DNA from: UBA6522 sp965204155
Lineage (GTDB): Bacteria; Pseudomonadota; Gammaproteobacteria; Steroidobacterales; Rariloculaceae
Length of the DNA stretch: 64,000 nt
Direction of reading: 5' to 3'
Assembly (NCBI GenBank): GCA_965204155.1
Contig: OZ241971.1
Location: 1,178,001 to 1,242,000 of the forward strand
Shown: piece by piece, positions 34,163 through 43,268 of the stretch
How the letters are laid out: the number at the start of each line of letters is the position of its first letter
How positions within the stretch are numbered: position 1 is the first letter of the stretch
Position numbers and translations under genes: made by a program
The notes under the pieces: generated by a model
The model's input: the letters and a program-made list of their open reading frames with translations, nothing else
Told to the model about the DNA's origin: nothing
Databases searched by the model: none

Positions 34163-35590
34163 TTATCCCTCCAGCCAGCTGCTGACTTCCTCCAGGTCCG
34201 TAATGGAGAGGCTGCCGGCCGCCTGCTTGAGCCGCAGGATATTCAGGATGTAGTCGTATCGGCTGCGCGCGTAGGTCGTGAGAGCTCGCCGCAGGGTATT
34301 CTGCGATACGAGTACGTCTACGGTGGTTCGGGTGCCTACCTCGAAGCCCGCCTCGGTGGCCTGTAACGCGGTGGTGGAGGATTCCACCGCCTGGCGCAGC
34401 GCCTGCACGCGGGCAATCTCGGAGATCACGCTCAGGTAGGCGTCACGGGTTTCCCGTTCCGTGGCGCGTGCGACGCGCTCCAGAGCTTCCAGGGTGGCGC
34501 GGTGCTGATAAACCGCCTGCTGAATTCTTGCGCCGTTGACGCCACCGGAGTAGATGGGAACGCTGAAGTTGAGCGAGAAGCTGTAACTCTGCGCATCCGA
34601 CTCCGAGCTGGTTTCTTCCGGCGGGCAGCGAAATACCGGGTTGGCCAGGCACGGTGGATTTGCAACCAGGTTGTTGATGCGGGTGGTACGCGACCCCGAC
34701 TCGCCCAGGTTTCCGCTCAGGCTCACGGTAGGCATCCGGACGCTGCGCTGGATGGCGACACTGTCCAGCGCGATATCCGAGGCTATTCGGCTGGAGATCA
34801 GCGCCAGATTCTGGTCCAGCGCCGTTTGCACCCATTCCTCGGCATTGTCCGGATCAGGCCTCATCAACGGAATCTCTTCCATGGGCCCTGCGAGTTCCAT
34901 GACGGACTCGCCAATGATCTCCCGAAGGAACTCCCGAGCCGTCGCCACCGCCTGCTGCGCGCCGATCTCCGCGGCAATGGCCTGGTCGTAGCCCGCCTGG
35001 GCTTCCTGCACGTCGGTAATGGCAATCAGCCCGACTTCGAAACGCCGCTGGGCCTGTTCGAGCTGCCGGCCGATGGCCTCCCTGGCCGTGGTTTCCGAAG
35101 TCAGGGTGTCCTCGGCCGCCAGTACATTGAAGTAACTGGTCGCGACCCGCACCAGCAGCTCCTGCCGCGTAAACGCCAGATCCGTTTCCGCCTGTGCAAC
35201 CTGCTTTTCGGCCTGCTGGAGACCGACAAACGCGCCCCAGTTGAACACCGGCTGGCTCAATCGGATTGTCCAGCTGGACGAATCCCGCTCGAACTCGGTG
35301 CTCAGGATGTCCGGGTCGGGTTGTCCCGACGCGAAATTGGTGGGCCGGTTCGGATCCTCCTGGTGGCCCATGGAGGCGCCGAGCGAAAAGTTTACCGACG
35401 GCAACACGAAACTGCGCGCCAGCGGCGTCGTCTGGCGGCGCGCCAGGTAGTTGGCCTCGGCTTCCCGGAGAATCGGGTCGTACATCAGCGCCAACTCGTA
35501 AACTTCAAGCAAGTTCTCCGCCGACGCGGGCGCGGCGGCGCAGACAAGCGATCCGAACAAGGCGATCAATCGTTTTCTAAGTTGCCTCAT
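34163..35590 (-). CDS. tolC: TolC-type outer-membrane efflux channel
   Basis: 475 residues from ATG 35590. Signal peptide ending APASA, then ENLLEVYELALMYDPILREAEANY, the normal TolC mature start. Both OEP repeats are complete, with RFEVGLIAITDVQEAQAGYD in the first and GFEVGTRTTVDVLVSQNTLRRA in the second. Forms the trimeric exit duct for RND/ABC/MFS pumps and type I secretion. Follows rhodanese and pcm genes on the same strand, a common gammaproteobacterial grouping. Contrast with the shortened TolC-like gene at 4731. Confidence 0.95.
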   Translation of the reverse strand: MRQLRKRLIALFGSLVCAAAPASAENLLEVYELALMYDPILREAEANYLARRQTTPLARSFVLPSVNFSLGASMGHQEDPNRPTNFASGQPDPDILSTEFERDSSSWTIRLSQPVFNWGAFVGLQQAEKQVAQAETDLAFTRQELLVRVATSYFNVLAAEDTLTSETTAREAIGRQLEQAQRRFEVGLIAITDVQEAQAGYDQAIAAEIGAQQAVATAREFLREIIGESVMELAGPMEEIPLMRPDPDNAEEWVQTALDQNLALISSRIASDIALDSVAIQRSVRMPTVSLSGNLGESGSRTTRINNLVANPPCLANPVFRCPPEETSSESDAQSYSFSLNFSVPIYSGGVNGARIQQAVYQHRATLEALERVARATERETRDAYLSVISEIARVQALRQAVESSTTALQATEAGFEVGTRTTVDVLVSQNTLRRALTTYARSRYDYILNILRLKQAAGSLSITDLEEVSSWLEG

Positions 35591-35622
35591 GATGGTCCTA
35601 CCGTTGAATTCGAGAATCGTTT

Positions 35623-35955
35623 CTAGTACCGGGGGATGGAAGGGTCGACTTCCACCGACCACGCGTCGATGCCGCCGGCGAGATTGTGTACGTCGGAGTA
35701 CCCGGACGCGGCCAGGTATTCGGCGACGCGCCGGCTGCGTGTGCCGCCGTGGCACATGACCACGACGGTACGTTCCGGGTCCAGCTCGTCGAGACGACCC
35801 GGCACAGTCTGCATCGGGATGTGAACGGCATCCGCCACCCGGGCAGTCTGCCATTCCGCCGGCTCGCGTACATCGAGGAGCGTGATTGCGTCACGCTGCC
35901 CTTCCGGCCAGCGTTCGCAGAATTCCGTGGGCGTGAGTTCCGGGACGTGCGCCAT
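35623..35955 (-). CDS. Single-domain rhodanese (GlpE-like sulfurtransferase)
   Basis: 110 residues from ATG 35955. Rhodanese fold with ITLLDVREPAEW and the active-site loop VVVMCHGGTRSRRVAEYL (Cys in CHGGTRS), ending YSDVHNLAGGIDAW. Transfers a sulfane sulfur or carries persulfide in the cytosol; partner unknown. Lies 13 bases after pcm and 32 bases before tolC, so likely one transcript. Confidence 0.93.
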   Translation of the reverse strand: MAHVPELTPTEFCERWPEGQRDAITLLDVREPAEWQTARVADAVHIPMQTVPGRLDELDPERTVVVMCHGGTRSRRVAEYLAASGYSDVHNLAGGIDAWSVEVDPSIPRY

Positions 35956-35968
35956 TGATCCGTGCCTG

Positions 35969-36619
35969 CTAGAGAACGAAAGGCTCCGGCCGCTCGGCAT
36001 TGACCAGCGGCGCAACGACCGTCTCGAACAGGCTCTCCCGCGTCGACTCGCCGTCACGGGTCACTGTGATCAGGAACGCGTCCATCACTGGTTCCCTCCC
36101 CGTCACAACGAAAAGCCGGCCGCCGGGTCGCAGCAGCCCCGTAAAGTGACCGTCGAGTTCGGGCACGGAGCCGGTCACGGCTATCGCATCGAATCGCTCG
36201 TCCCCGTCGAGAGCGAGACCGTCCCCGGTACGCAATTCGACATTGCGGATGTTGTCGCGCTCAAGTTTCGCCGCGACATCCGCCGTGAACTCCGCAAAGA
36301 TGTCGACGCTAACTACCCGCCCTGCCAATCGGGCAAGACACGCGGTGATGAAGCCGCTGCCCGTACCCACCTCAAGAACGTCATCCGCCGGACCCAGCTC
36401 CAATGACTGCAGGAGCCGCCCTTCGACGCTGGGCATCATCATCCGCTGACCATGAGCCAGGGGGATTTCCGTATCGGCAAACGCCAGATCCCGGTAGCCG
36501 TGTGGCACAAAACGTTCCCGGCCGACCTCACGTACCGCGTCCAGCACGCGCTGATCCAGAACTTCCCATGCGCGAAGCTGCTGCCCCAGCATCTGGGCGC
36601 ATGCAGCCTCGACATTCAT
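35969..36619 (-). CDS. pcm: Protein-L-isoaspartate O-methyltransferase-like protein
   Basis: 216 residues from ATG 36619 (MNVEAACAQM); ATG 36646 is an alternative. SAM-binding VLEVGTGSGFITACLARL and the Pcm core RERFVPHGYRDLAFADTEIPL and MMMPSVEGRLLQSL. This tolC-linked Pcm paralogue keeps the fold, but its substrate may not be isoaspartyl peptides. It is first of the pcm-rhodanese-tolC group. Confidence 0.85.
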   Translation of the reverse strand: MNVEAACAQMLGQQLRAWEVLDQRVLDAVREVGRERFVPHGYRDLAFADTEIPLAHGQRMMMPSVEGRLLQSLELGPADDVLEVGTGSGFITACLARLAGRVVSVDIFAEFTADVAAKLERDNIRNVELRTGDGLALDGDERFDAIAVTGSVPELDGHFTGLLRPGGRLFVVTGREPVMDAFLITVTRDGESTRESLFETVVAPLVNAERPEPFVL

Positions 36620-36913
36620 GGACGAGGTTGGTCGAATGGCAGCCACTATCCGGTGTCCCGCTACGATACCGGGGCTAGGGTACGGAGTTTACCCATCGCC
36701 TACAAGCAATAACGGGCGTCTCATTTCCAAAGATTTATAGTGCCCCGCGATATTCCCCTTCCGGGCTCGCAAACTGTTCGGCCGGTACGGTCCGGTTACT
36801 TGGCACGGCGCACGGCGACCGGTTCGAACCGCGTTGTGGTCACGGAGCAGTCTTGAACGAGGACACGCGCTGGGCCATCGTGTGTGAGGCATTCTTGTCG
36901 GGAGCAGTGTGCA
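36620..36913. other. Intergenic region upstream of pcm
   Basis: About 290 bases without a supported gene. It should contain the pcm promoter; no riboswitch or tRNA recognised. Confidence 0.4.
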
Positions 36914-37048
36914 ATGGAACTGGCCGTTCGCGAGGCGAAAGCGCGACTTTCCGAACTGATTGCGGCCGCCCGCAACGGCGAGCGCGTTGTTGACTGTGGC
37001 GGGCAATTAAGTTATGAATTAAAACCTTCTAGGCTGTCTATTGGCTAG
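36914..37048 (+). pseudogene. Truncated Phd/YefM-type antitoxin
   Basis: 44 codons. The first 26 residues, MELAVREAKARLSELIAAAR then NGERVV, are the canonical Phd N-terminus, where the family would continue into an ITRRGKPVA-like strand. Instead the frame runs into DCGGQLSYELKPSRLSIG and stops. The break near 36992 coincides with a change to AT-richer sequence, so this is probably the left edge of an insertion. No matching toxin gene follows. Confidence 0.75.
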
Positions 37049-37477
37049 ACGTGGCCTGGTCGGTGGCACTGAATATCTCAGATTGTGCAGTGGCGAAGGA
37101 TCGCGGGAGTGCGACGGATGGATATGAGGATCGTTCCGGATGGCAGCAATCCCGTGAATTCGTGGACAACAGGTTGACGTTGCATGCTGGTGTGGCGTAG
37201 CGTGCGCGTGCTCTCGCGCGCGATAGGCAATGGGTCGGCTGTTGGCATCGGTCGGAATCGACAGTGCGAGGGTCGGGTAGCCGTTCCGTGCCGGATGCTC
37301 CTAACACGCTTGAGTCGAGTCTCCGATCCAGATCGGGGTCTCGTGGTGGACGGGTGTCTGTCAGGTCTGCAAGAAGGCGGTTAGGGGCGGTGCGATCAGT
37401 GCGTTCGCGTCGAGGGTGATGGCAGTTCCCGGAGTGATCGGGCGGTAAAGAGGGCATGGAGGCCAGGCACTTAGTCG
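37049..37477. other. 429-base region before the TAC-like genes
   Basis: No supported gene on either strand; a 139-codon open frame on the minus strand has no recognisable features. It should hold the promoter of the toxin-antitoxin-chaperone set. No clear repeat or attachment site identified. Confidence 0.4.
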
Positions 37478-37915
37478 ATGTCGAAGGAGATCCGCTCGCA
37501 TGGTCTGGACCCGTCGCTTCTCGAAGAACTGGTAGAGGTGGAGTTCCCCGATTCGCCGGATGCTTCGTTCAAATTCACGATCTACATGACAAGAGAAGTC
37601 TGGGAAACCTACGACAAGCTTGACGCGAGCTGGCGGGCGCGATGCGAGAAGAACATGGAGTTCTACAGACGGGACGGCCCCGTGAACCTCTCCCCCGACA
37701 AGTTTCGTAACGAAGGCCGGTATCACACCGGCGGCAAGAGTGGAAAGGAAATCATGATCTACGCTTTCAAGGCCTATCAGGTGCGGGTCTATGGCGGAAA
37801 GATTCCGAATGTCGACTGTTTCATATGTACCGAGATCGATCCGGCAAAAAAACAGGACAAAGCGGATGTGGCCAAGCTCAAGCGTGCTGCGCAAAAGCTT
37901 GGACGATACCTATAG
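37478..37915 (+). CDS. higB: HigB/RelE-like toxin of a TAC-type system
   Basis: 145 residues. The C-terminal half KFRNEGRYHTGGKSGKEIMIYAFKAYQVRVYGGKIP followed by ICTEIDPAKKQDKADVAKLKRAAQK has the strand-strand-helix pattern of HigB/Gp49-like RelE-superfamily RNases, including the basic, helix-ending KKQDK..KLKRA segment. Function is inferred from this pattern plus position: first of three genes, 15 bases before a helix-turn-helix antitoxin and followed by a SecB-like gene. The N-terminal extension (about 50 residues) is unusual. Confidence 0.65.
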   Translation: MSKEIRSHGLDPSLLEELVEVEFPDSPDASFKFTIYMTREVWETYDKLDASWRARCEKNMEFYRRDGPVNLSPDKFRNEGRYHTGGKSGKEIMIYAFKAYQVRVYGGKIPNVDCFICTEIDPAKKQDKADVAKLKRAAQKLGRYL

Positions 37916-37930
37916 GACGGAAGAGGACCG

Positions 37931-38458
37931 ATGAAGAAACTGTTTGGCCCGAAAAATCGGAAAGAGTCCGAGGTTTATGCTATCGAGGGACTTCTCGCGG
38001 AGACCCAGTATTGCATCGAGTCGGTGATGACCCGAAAGAACGTCAGCCGATCGGAACTGGCGCGGCGGCTTGACTGCTCGCCCGCCAACGTTACGCAGAT
38101 GCTTTCGGAGTACAGCAATCTGAGGTTGGAGTCGGTAGCGAGGATTTTTCATGTTCTGGGCGATACTTGCTTCGTGAGGAGCCGGTACCTGGAGAGCAGG
38201 AACGAAAGCACTGTTGCCGCGGCGAAAGAAGATAAATATGCCTTGGGTAGCGTCAGGGTAGCGGGAGGGCCGTACAGACGTGCGCGGCGGCTCGGTGCAC
38301 AAGGTGGTGAACAGGCGCTATCGGGCGCGCTCGTATGGGACAAGGTGCCGGCGAATTTTGGAGTCCGCGGTGGGCTGGATATCGTGAATCTGGACGAGCC
38401 AGGTCCCGGCGCCGTGTTGGCAACCGCGAATGAAGACAACTATGCAAGTGCCGCCTAG
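37931..38458 (+). CDS. higA: HigA-like antitoxin with C-terminal chaperone-addiction-type extension
   Basis: 175 residues with GGAAGAGGA ribosome site. A lambda-repressor-like helix-turn-helix spans about 40-90 (SRSELARRLDCSPANVTQML then LRLESVARIFHVLG). An extension of about 85 residues follows. In TAC systems such an extension (ChAD) makes the antitoxin aggregation-prone unless a dedicated SecB-like chaperone binds it; the next gene encodes such a protein. The extension ends in a hydrophobic/aromatic patch (VWDKVPANFGVRGGLDIVNL). Its chaperone dependence is inferred. Confidence 0.72.
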   Translation: MKKLFGPKNRKESEVYAIEGLLAETQYCIESVMTRKNVSRSELARRLDCSPANVTQMLSEYSNLRLESVARIFHVLGDTCFVRSRYLESRNESTVAAAKEDKYALGSVRVAGGPYRRARRLGAQGGEQALSGALVWDKVPANFGVRGGLDIVNLDEPGPGAVLATANEDNYASAA

Positions 38459-38494
38459 GCGGGAGAATCGTTTCCTGGAAGCGGGACACTGCGG

Positions 38495-38962
38495 ATGAAC
38501 GCTGAACGAAAAAAGGCAAAGGTGACCGAAGAGGTTCGACGTGAATACGGCAAGGTCGTCAATTCTGCCGAATTGAACGAGATCGTATTGCTTTCTTCGT
38601 CTTTTAATGCAGATCGGGATTATCTTCGGAGCCAAGCGAGCGAAGAGGATGGGGGAATTGGCCTCAATTTTCACTATGGCGCGGACATTCCGGAAATCGA
38701 CCACGACCCGAAAGAAGGACAATTCACTGGGCGGTTCGACTGGTTTGCGCGGGCGGAGCATGAGGATCACACGGCCATCGACATCCGCGGATCGTACGCG
38801 ATTGTTTATGCATCGGAGGCAGAACTGGACACGGAAGCGGTGCGTCTATTCGTGCTGCGCGTCGGCAGATTCGCCACGTTCCCGTATTTCAGGCAGCTAG
38901 TTTCGTTCTACGGCGATGCGGGATCATTGGAATTGCCGATTCTCCCGGTATTGACGGAGTAA
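38495..38962 (+). CDS. SecB-like chaperone of a toxin-antitoxin-chaperone (TAC) system
   Basis: 155 residues. The region VGRFATFPYFRQLVSFYGDAG followed by LELPILPVL closely resembles the end of M. tuberculosis Rv1957 (GRFALYPYIREYV ... ALPPLTLEIL), the SecB-like chaperone that protects HigA1. N-terminal ELNEIVLLSSSFNADRDY and LNFHYGADIPEIDHDP correspond to the first strands of the SecB fold. Third in the order toxin, antitoxin, chaperone. General export SecB would not lie in this context. Confidence 0.75.
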   Translation: MNAERKKAKVTEEVRREYGKVVNSAELNEIVLLSSSFNADRDYLRSQASEEDGGIGLNFHYGADIPEIDHDPKEGQFTGRFDWFARAEHEDHTAIDIRGSYAIVYASEAELDTEAVRLFVLRVGRFATFPYFRQLVSFYGDAGSLELPILPVLTE

Positions 38963-39101
38963 GCGCCGGCGTCGCGAATCGTGCACAACCGATTGCTAGT
39001 ACACCAAAGTGTTCTCTAGCTCCATGTTCAGAGCTGCAAATTCTCTGTGGCTTCCCGTTTTCAAAGTGCATGAATCGTAAACCAATCTTGGACCTTCCCA
39101 C

Positions 39102-41033
39102 ATGATTGTCGCCGACAATGAAACTGCGGTCGATTTGCTCTACTACGAGGCCATTGCCAAAACGGTGGTCCGCTTGGTGAGCCAGCAGTCTGACGAACCT
39201 TTGAGCATAGGTGTACATGGCGACTGGGGTGCCGGAAAGTCAAGCGTGCTCATGATGGTAGACGAGGCGTTCAAGAATGACGGGCGCGTCCTGTGTGTCC
39301 GGTTCAACGGTTGGCTGTTCCAAGGGTTTGAGGATGCAAAGGCTGTCCTGGTCGAGACCATCGTCGAGGAGTTATTGAAAAAACGCTCTGCACGCGACAA
39401 GGTCGCTGATCAGGCAAGAGAGGTTCTCCGTCGGGTCGACTGGATGAAGGTCGCGCGCAAGGCCAGTACCTACGGCTTTTCACTTGCAAGCGGCATTCCG
39501 CATCCCGAAACGATACAGGATCTCGGTGCGGCGGCGCGTGCGGTCGTGGCAAGGGGTGGAGAGGACGCAAGCGCCGAGCAATTGTCGGCATTGGTGGGGA
39601 GTTCGAACGATTTCTTGCGAGAGGTGGAAACGGAAAACGCGCCCGAGCAGATGCATGCCTTTAGAGAAGCGTTTGAAGAACTCCTGAAACGCGCGGAGAT
39701 CGACCGGCTCGTCGTGCTTGTCGACGATCTCGACAGGTGCCTGCCGCAGATAGCGATCGAAACACTGGAGGCGATGCGGCTCTTCCTTTTCGTGCCCCGC
39801 GCGGCATTCGTGATCGCCGCCGACGAGGGGATGATCGAATACGCTGTGCGTCAACACTTTCCTGACCTGCCGGTTACTACGGGACCGTCGACCTATGCGC
39901 GGAACTATCTCGAGAAGCTGATTCAGGTACCGTTCCGCCTACCGTCTCTCGGCTATGCCGAGACACGTATCTACGTGACGTTGCTCCTCGTGCAGAACGA
40001 TTTTGGTGCAGAGTCGGATACTTTTTCCATGATCGTGGATTTGGCCCGCGACGTGTTGCGACGACCTTGGAAGGGGCCGGGGCTTGATCGAAAGGCAATC
40101 AACGAAGCACTCGGATCAGTGCCCGAGTCAGTTGAACACGCGCTGGAGCTTTCAGGGAGGATCGCACCAATATTGGCGAACGGAGCGCGTGGCAACCCTC
40201 GCCAGATTAAACGGTTCATCAATACAATGATGTTACGCCTCGCGATCGCGGAGGAACGCGGATTCCGGGACGAGCTTAACATCTCTGTATTGGCCAAAAT
40301 CATGCTCGCTGAGCAATTCGCGCCTGAGCTATACGACGCCATGGCGCGGGGATCGGCAAACACAGGCGTGTCCGAAGATCTGCGTGCCTTGGAAGCGGTA
40401 GTGCAGCAGCAAGGTACGGACGAGTTGGAGACTATATCTGCGGATGCAAAGGGCAAGGACCTACACGTTGAGGCATCACCACCTGATTGGCCAAATCTGG
40501 AGTGGGCGAAACAGTGGGCGGCCATAGAGCCGCCGCTCGCCGAATACGATTTGAGGCCATATGTTTTTGTCACTAGGGATCGCCGCAACGTGTTCGGCGC
40601 GATCACGTCGCTTGGGGAACTGGATGAATTGATTGTAAAGCTGGAGGGTTCACCCCTGCAGGTGAAGCAGGCTTCGGCGGAAGTGGCGCGGTTGCAAACG
40701 CTGGAGGCCGAACAGGTGTTCGATGCGCTTAGGGCAAAGGTCCGTGACGCGGAGGACTTGACGGAGCAGCCTGCCGGAGCACATGGACTTGCCGAAGTAT
40801 GCCGCCACCACCCGTTTCTGCGAAATTCGCTACTGGCCTTTTTGAAAGATATTCCTGTCTCGAAGGTCGGTCCGTGGGTAGTGAGCGGTTGGGGAGAACT
40901 GTTTGCGGATACAGATTTGAAGACGGAGTTTGACAGCTTGCTCGACATCTGGGCACGACAGGATGAAAACAAACCGCTAAAGGTTGCAGTCTCCGGTGCA
41001 AGAAAGCTCGCGAGGGCTAGGAGGCAACGCTGA
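39102..41033 (+). CDS. qatA: QatA, KAP-family P-loop NTPase of the Qat anti-phage system
   Basis: 643 residues. KAP NTPase with Walker A GVHGDWGAGKSS (37-48), the KAP-typical FNGWLFQG after the first strand, and Walker B RLVVLVDDLDRCLP (202-215), followed by PRAAFVIAADEGMIEYAV and GNPRQIKRFINTMMLR. First gene of four with QatB, QatC and QatD directly behind, matching the described QatABCD defence operon. Its stop overlaps the qatB start. The defence role is known for the family; activity here is untested. Confidence 0.93.
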   Translation: MIVADNETAVDLLYYEAIAKTVVRLVSQQSDEPLSIGVHGDWGAGKSSVLMMVDEAFKNDGRVLCVRFNGWLFQGFEDAKAVLVETIVEELLKKRSARDKVADQAREVLRRVDWMKVARKASTYGFSLASGIPHPETIQDLGAAARAVVARGGEDASAEQLSALVGSSNDFLREVETENAPEQMHAFREAFEELLKRAEIDRLVVLVDDLDRCLPQIAIETLEAMRLFLFVPRAAFVIAADEGMIEYAVRQHFPDLPVTTGPSTYARNYLEKLIQVPFRLPSLGYAETRIYVTLLLVQNDFGAESDTFSMIVDLARDVLRRPWKGPGLDRKAINEALGSVPESVEHALELSGRIAPILANGARGNPRQIKRFINTMMLRLAIAEERGFRDELNISVLAKIMLAEQFAPELYDAMARGSANTGVSEDLRALEAVVQQQGTDELETISADAKGKDLHVEASPPDWPNLEWAKQWAAIEPPLAEYDLRPYVFVTRDRRNVFGAITSLGELDELIVKLEGSPLQVKQASAEVARLQTLEAEQVFDALRAKVRDAEDLTEQPAGAHGLAEVCRHHPFLRNSLLAFLKDIPVSKVGPWVVSGWGELFADTDLKTEFDSLLDIWARQDENKPLKVAVSGARKLARARRQR

Positions 41034-41902
41034 TGGGGACCTCGGGGACGTTTGGAGGATCGACGTCCAGCCTGGTGCCTAGCTGGGTCGACGAACCGGC
41101 TTCGAGCCCCGTCGCCGAACCCAATGACGTTGGAGACGCTGCTGGGAATGGCGGTACGGACGGGGACGGTGAGGCGCCCCCAACGCCTGCTGCACCAGCA
41201 GCATACCCGCCATTGCCTGACGTACCGGTCAGTTCGCGGTTGGGCATCGCGCGCGGCAATCTGACGAGGGGTGCGCGCAACTCGGATGTGCGCGCGATCC
41301 GACGCGGTTCCGGAAAGTATGTGAGCGCAAGCGGGGGTGGGCGTGCGGTGGCACGGCGGCTGCCGAATTCAAGAGCCGTAGCTGGCGGAATCGGCGGCCT
41401 CGCGCGATCCTTCACGAACCAGGGTCCAGCGGAGGCGCTACGCCGATTCAACCTTGACGGAATGGCCGGGGCACCTGCTGAGGATGTCTTTGTTGCGCTA
41501 ACTGACATGCTCTGCCCTGCAGGAGGGACGATAGACGAGGCGATCGCCAGGAACGCAATGCTTGAGACCGTCGCGGACTTGGCTGCCGCTGGCGTAGGTA
41601 GTTTTGACGAGTTGTCGCCGGATGATCTGCGCGAATTCTTCATCGGCGTCGTGAGTCGATCCATTGAGGGCAAAATTGTCCACGAGGTCGGCACGAATAG
41701 CGTGTCAGTACCGGCTGATATAGCTGGGGTCGAGAGGGCCCAGAATATGCTGCACGATTTCGTCATGGGGTGTGTACGTGATGAATTCGAGGCGAGTGGG
41801 AACGAATTAGGAGATTTGGACGGCAGCCTTATCGATAGCTTTGTCGACGATCTTTACGCAGCGGCGCTTGATCTCGTTGAGGCTATGGGAGCGGACGGAT
41901 GA
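41033..41902 (+). CDS. qatB: QatB
   Basis: 289 residues. Begins MGTSGTFGGSTSSLVPSWVD, the usual QatB opening, followed by a low-complexity Gly/Pro/Ala linker and a conserved C-terminal helical domain (DEAIARNAMLETVADLAAAG onward). Biochemical role unknown; required with the other three proteins in the described Qat systems. Overlaps qatA by one base and qatC by four. Confidence 0.9.
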   Translation: MGTSGTFGGSTSSLVPSWVDEPASSPVAEPNDVGDAAGNGGTDGDGEAPPTPAAPAAYPPLPDVPVSSRLGIARGNLTRGARNSDVRAIRRGSGKYVSASGGGRAVARRLPNSRAVAGGIGGLARSFTNQGPAEALRRFNLDGMAGAPAEDVFVALTDMLCPAGGTIDEAIARNAMLETVADLAAAGVGSFDELSPDDLREFFIGVVSRSIEGKIVHEVGTNSVSVPADIAGVERAQNMLHDFVMGCVRDEFEASGNELGDLDGSLIDSFVDDLYAAALDLVEAMGADG

Positions 41903-43266
41903 GAAGGTTCAGCTTCATCGGGCGGCTCGGTTCTGACGACAACGTCTTGGTCAACCCGGTTCAAACTGACTCCGCCGAGTACGAGATCAATTTACTTGAG
42001 GGTGAGCGGCGGTTGGGCTACGGGATCGGACAGGCGCTCGACCAACTCGCGTCGCTCGGATTACAACCGTCGGAGCGCGGGATCGATCTGGTCCTTTTGG
42101 CGGCACTTGTAACGGCTGGAGACACTCGCGTGTCGCGATCGACCAACGCCCAGGACAGTTGGACGCGCGAGATCGATTTGTATGTGCCAGTGTCCGCACC
42201 CAAGGTTTGGAATGATGTGAGCAAAGACATTGAGGATCTGCTCCGTTTCTTGACCGGTGACCGTTGGCGCGTGTTTTTCCGCGGTGGGACTGATCGAAAG
42301 ATTGTAGTCGCGAAGCAACAGAATCATCTGGCGATCAATGAGTTGACGGAGGTTAGTCTCCTGTCGGGCGGCTTGGATAGCCTGATCGGTGCAATTGATC
42401 TGCTTGCGAATGGCAAAGACCCGCTGTTCGTGAGCCACTACTGGGACGCGCAGACGGCGAAGGCGCAATCGTTTGTTCTGAAAGAGCTGGGGGAGCACTT
42501 CTCAGGGCAGCAAATTAAGAGCCTCAGAGTGCGAGTCGGGTTCGACAAGCGGCGCTTGGATACGAAGGAGACGGAGCCGACACAACGCGGTCGGTCCTTC
42601 CTCTTCTACGCGCTCGCAGCGTTGGCGGCATCAGGATTCAAGCAACCAATGGTAGTTAACGTTCCTGAGAACGGGCTGATCGCATTAAACGTTCCCCTGG
42701 ATCCGCTACGGCTCGGGGCGCTTAGTACACGGACGGCGCATCCACATGTCATCGCAAGGATTTCACGCCTGGTGGACGCGCTCGGACTTTCAGTGAGTTT
42801 CATGAACCCGTATCGTCACATGACCAAGGGCGAAATGGTTTCGGGCTGCGCCGACGCTGCATTCCTCCGGCAGGTAGTTGGCAACTCTATGTCGTGTTCT
42901 TCGCCGGCAAAGGCCCGGTACAAAGGAGTGTCGCCCCGGCACTGCGGCTCTTGCGTAGCCTGCTTGATCCGAAGAGCGTCTTTGAAGTCCGGGCTAGGGG
43001 TGAAGGATCCGACGCTATACACCGTCGAAAGTCTGCGCGCGCAAACGCTTGCTACAGATAGGGTGGAGGGTGAACATGTTCGTTCGTTTCAGCTCATGGC
43101 AAAACGAATTAAAGGGGATCCTGGGCTTGCGAAGATACTTGTACACAAACCGGGACCATTGATCGACGCCGCTCACGAAATTCCAGACTACGCGGACGTG
43201 TTCCGTCGCGGAATCCTTGAGGTCGATGAATTGCTGCGGGACGTGAAGGCGAAGCCGCGGGGATAG
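41899..43266 (+). CDS. qatC: QatC, QueC-like protein of the Qat system
   Basis: 455 residues. A QueC-like PP-loop domain with SLLSGGLDSLIGA (SGGLDS 156-161) for ATP pyrophosphatase chemistry and a Zn site of Cys333, Cys349, Cys352 and Cys355 (CGSCVAC), as in 7-cyano-7-deazaguanine synthase. The N-terminal 150 residues are specific to QatC. This suggests modification of a protein or nucleic acid by deazaguanine- or nitrile-type chemistry during defence. Start overlaps qatB (ATGA). Confidence 0.92.
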   Translation: MRRFSFIGRLGSDDNVLVNPVQTDSAEYEINLLEGERRLGYGIGQALDQLASLGLQPSERGIDLVLLAALVTAGDTRVSRSTNAQDSWTREIDLYVPVSAPKVWNDVSKDIEDLLRFLTGDRWRVFFRGGTDRKIVVAKQQNHLAINELTEVSLLSGGLDSLIGAIDLLANGKDPLFVSHYWDAQTAKAQSFVLKELGEHFSGQQIKSLRVRVGFDKRRLDTKETEPTQRGRSFLFYALAALAASGFKQPMVVNVPENGLIALNVPLDPLRLGALSTRTAHPHVIARISRLVDALGLSVSFMNPYRHMTKGEMVSGCADAAFLRQVVGNSMSCSSPAKARYKGVSPRHCGSCVACLIRRASLKSGLGVKDPTLYTVESLRAQTLATDRVEGEHVRSFQLMAKRIKGDPGLAKILVHKPGPLIDAAHEIPDYADVFRRGILEVDELLRDVKAKPRG

Positions 43267-43268
43267 GC

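Noticed and set aside
37038..37457. 139-codon minus-strand frame before the TAC-like genes
   Set aside because: Low-complexity Arg/Pro/Ser composition, no ribosome site and no family resemblance.
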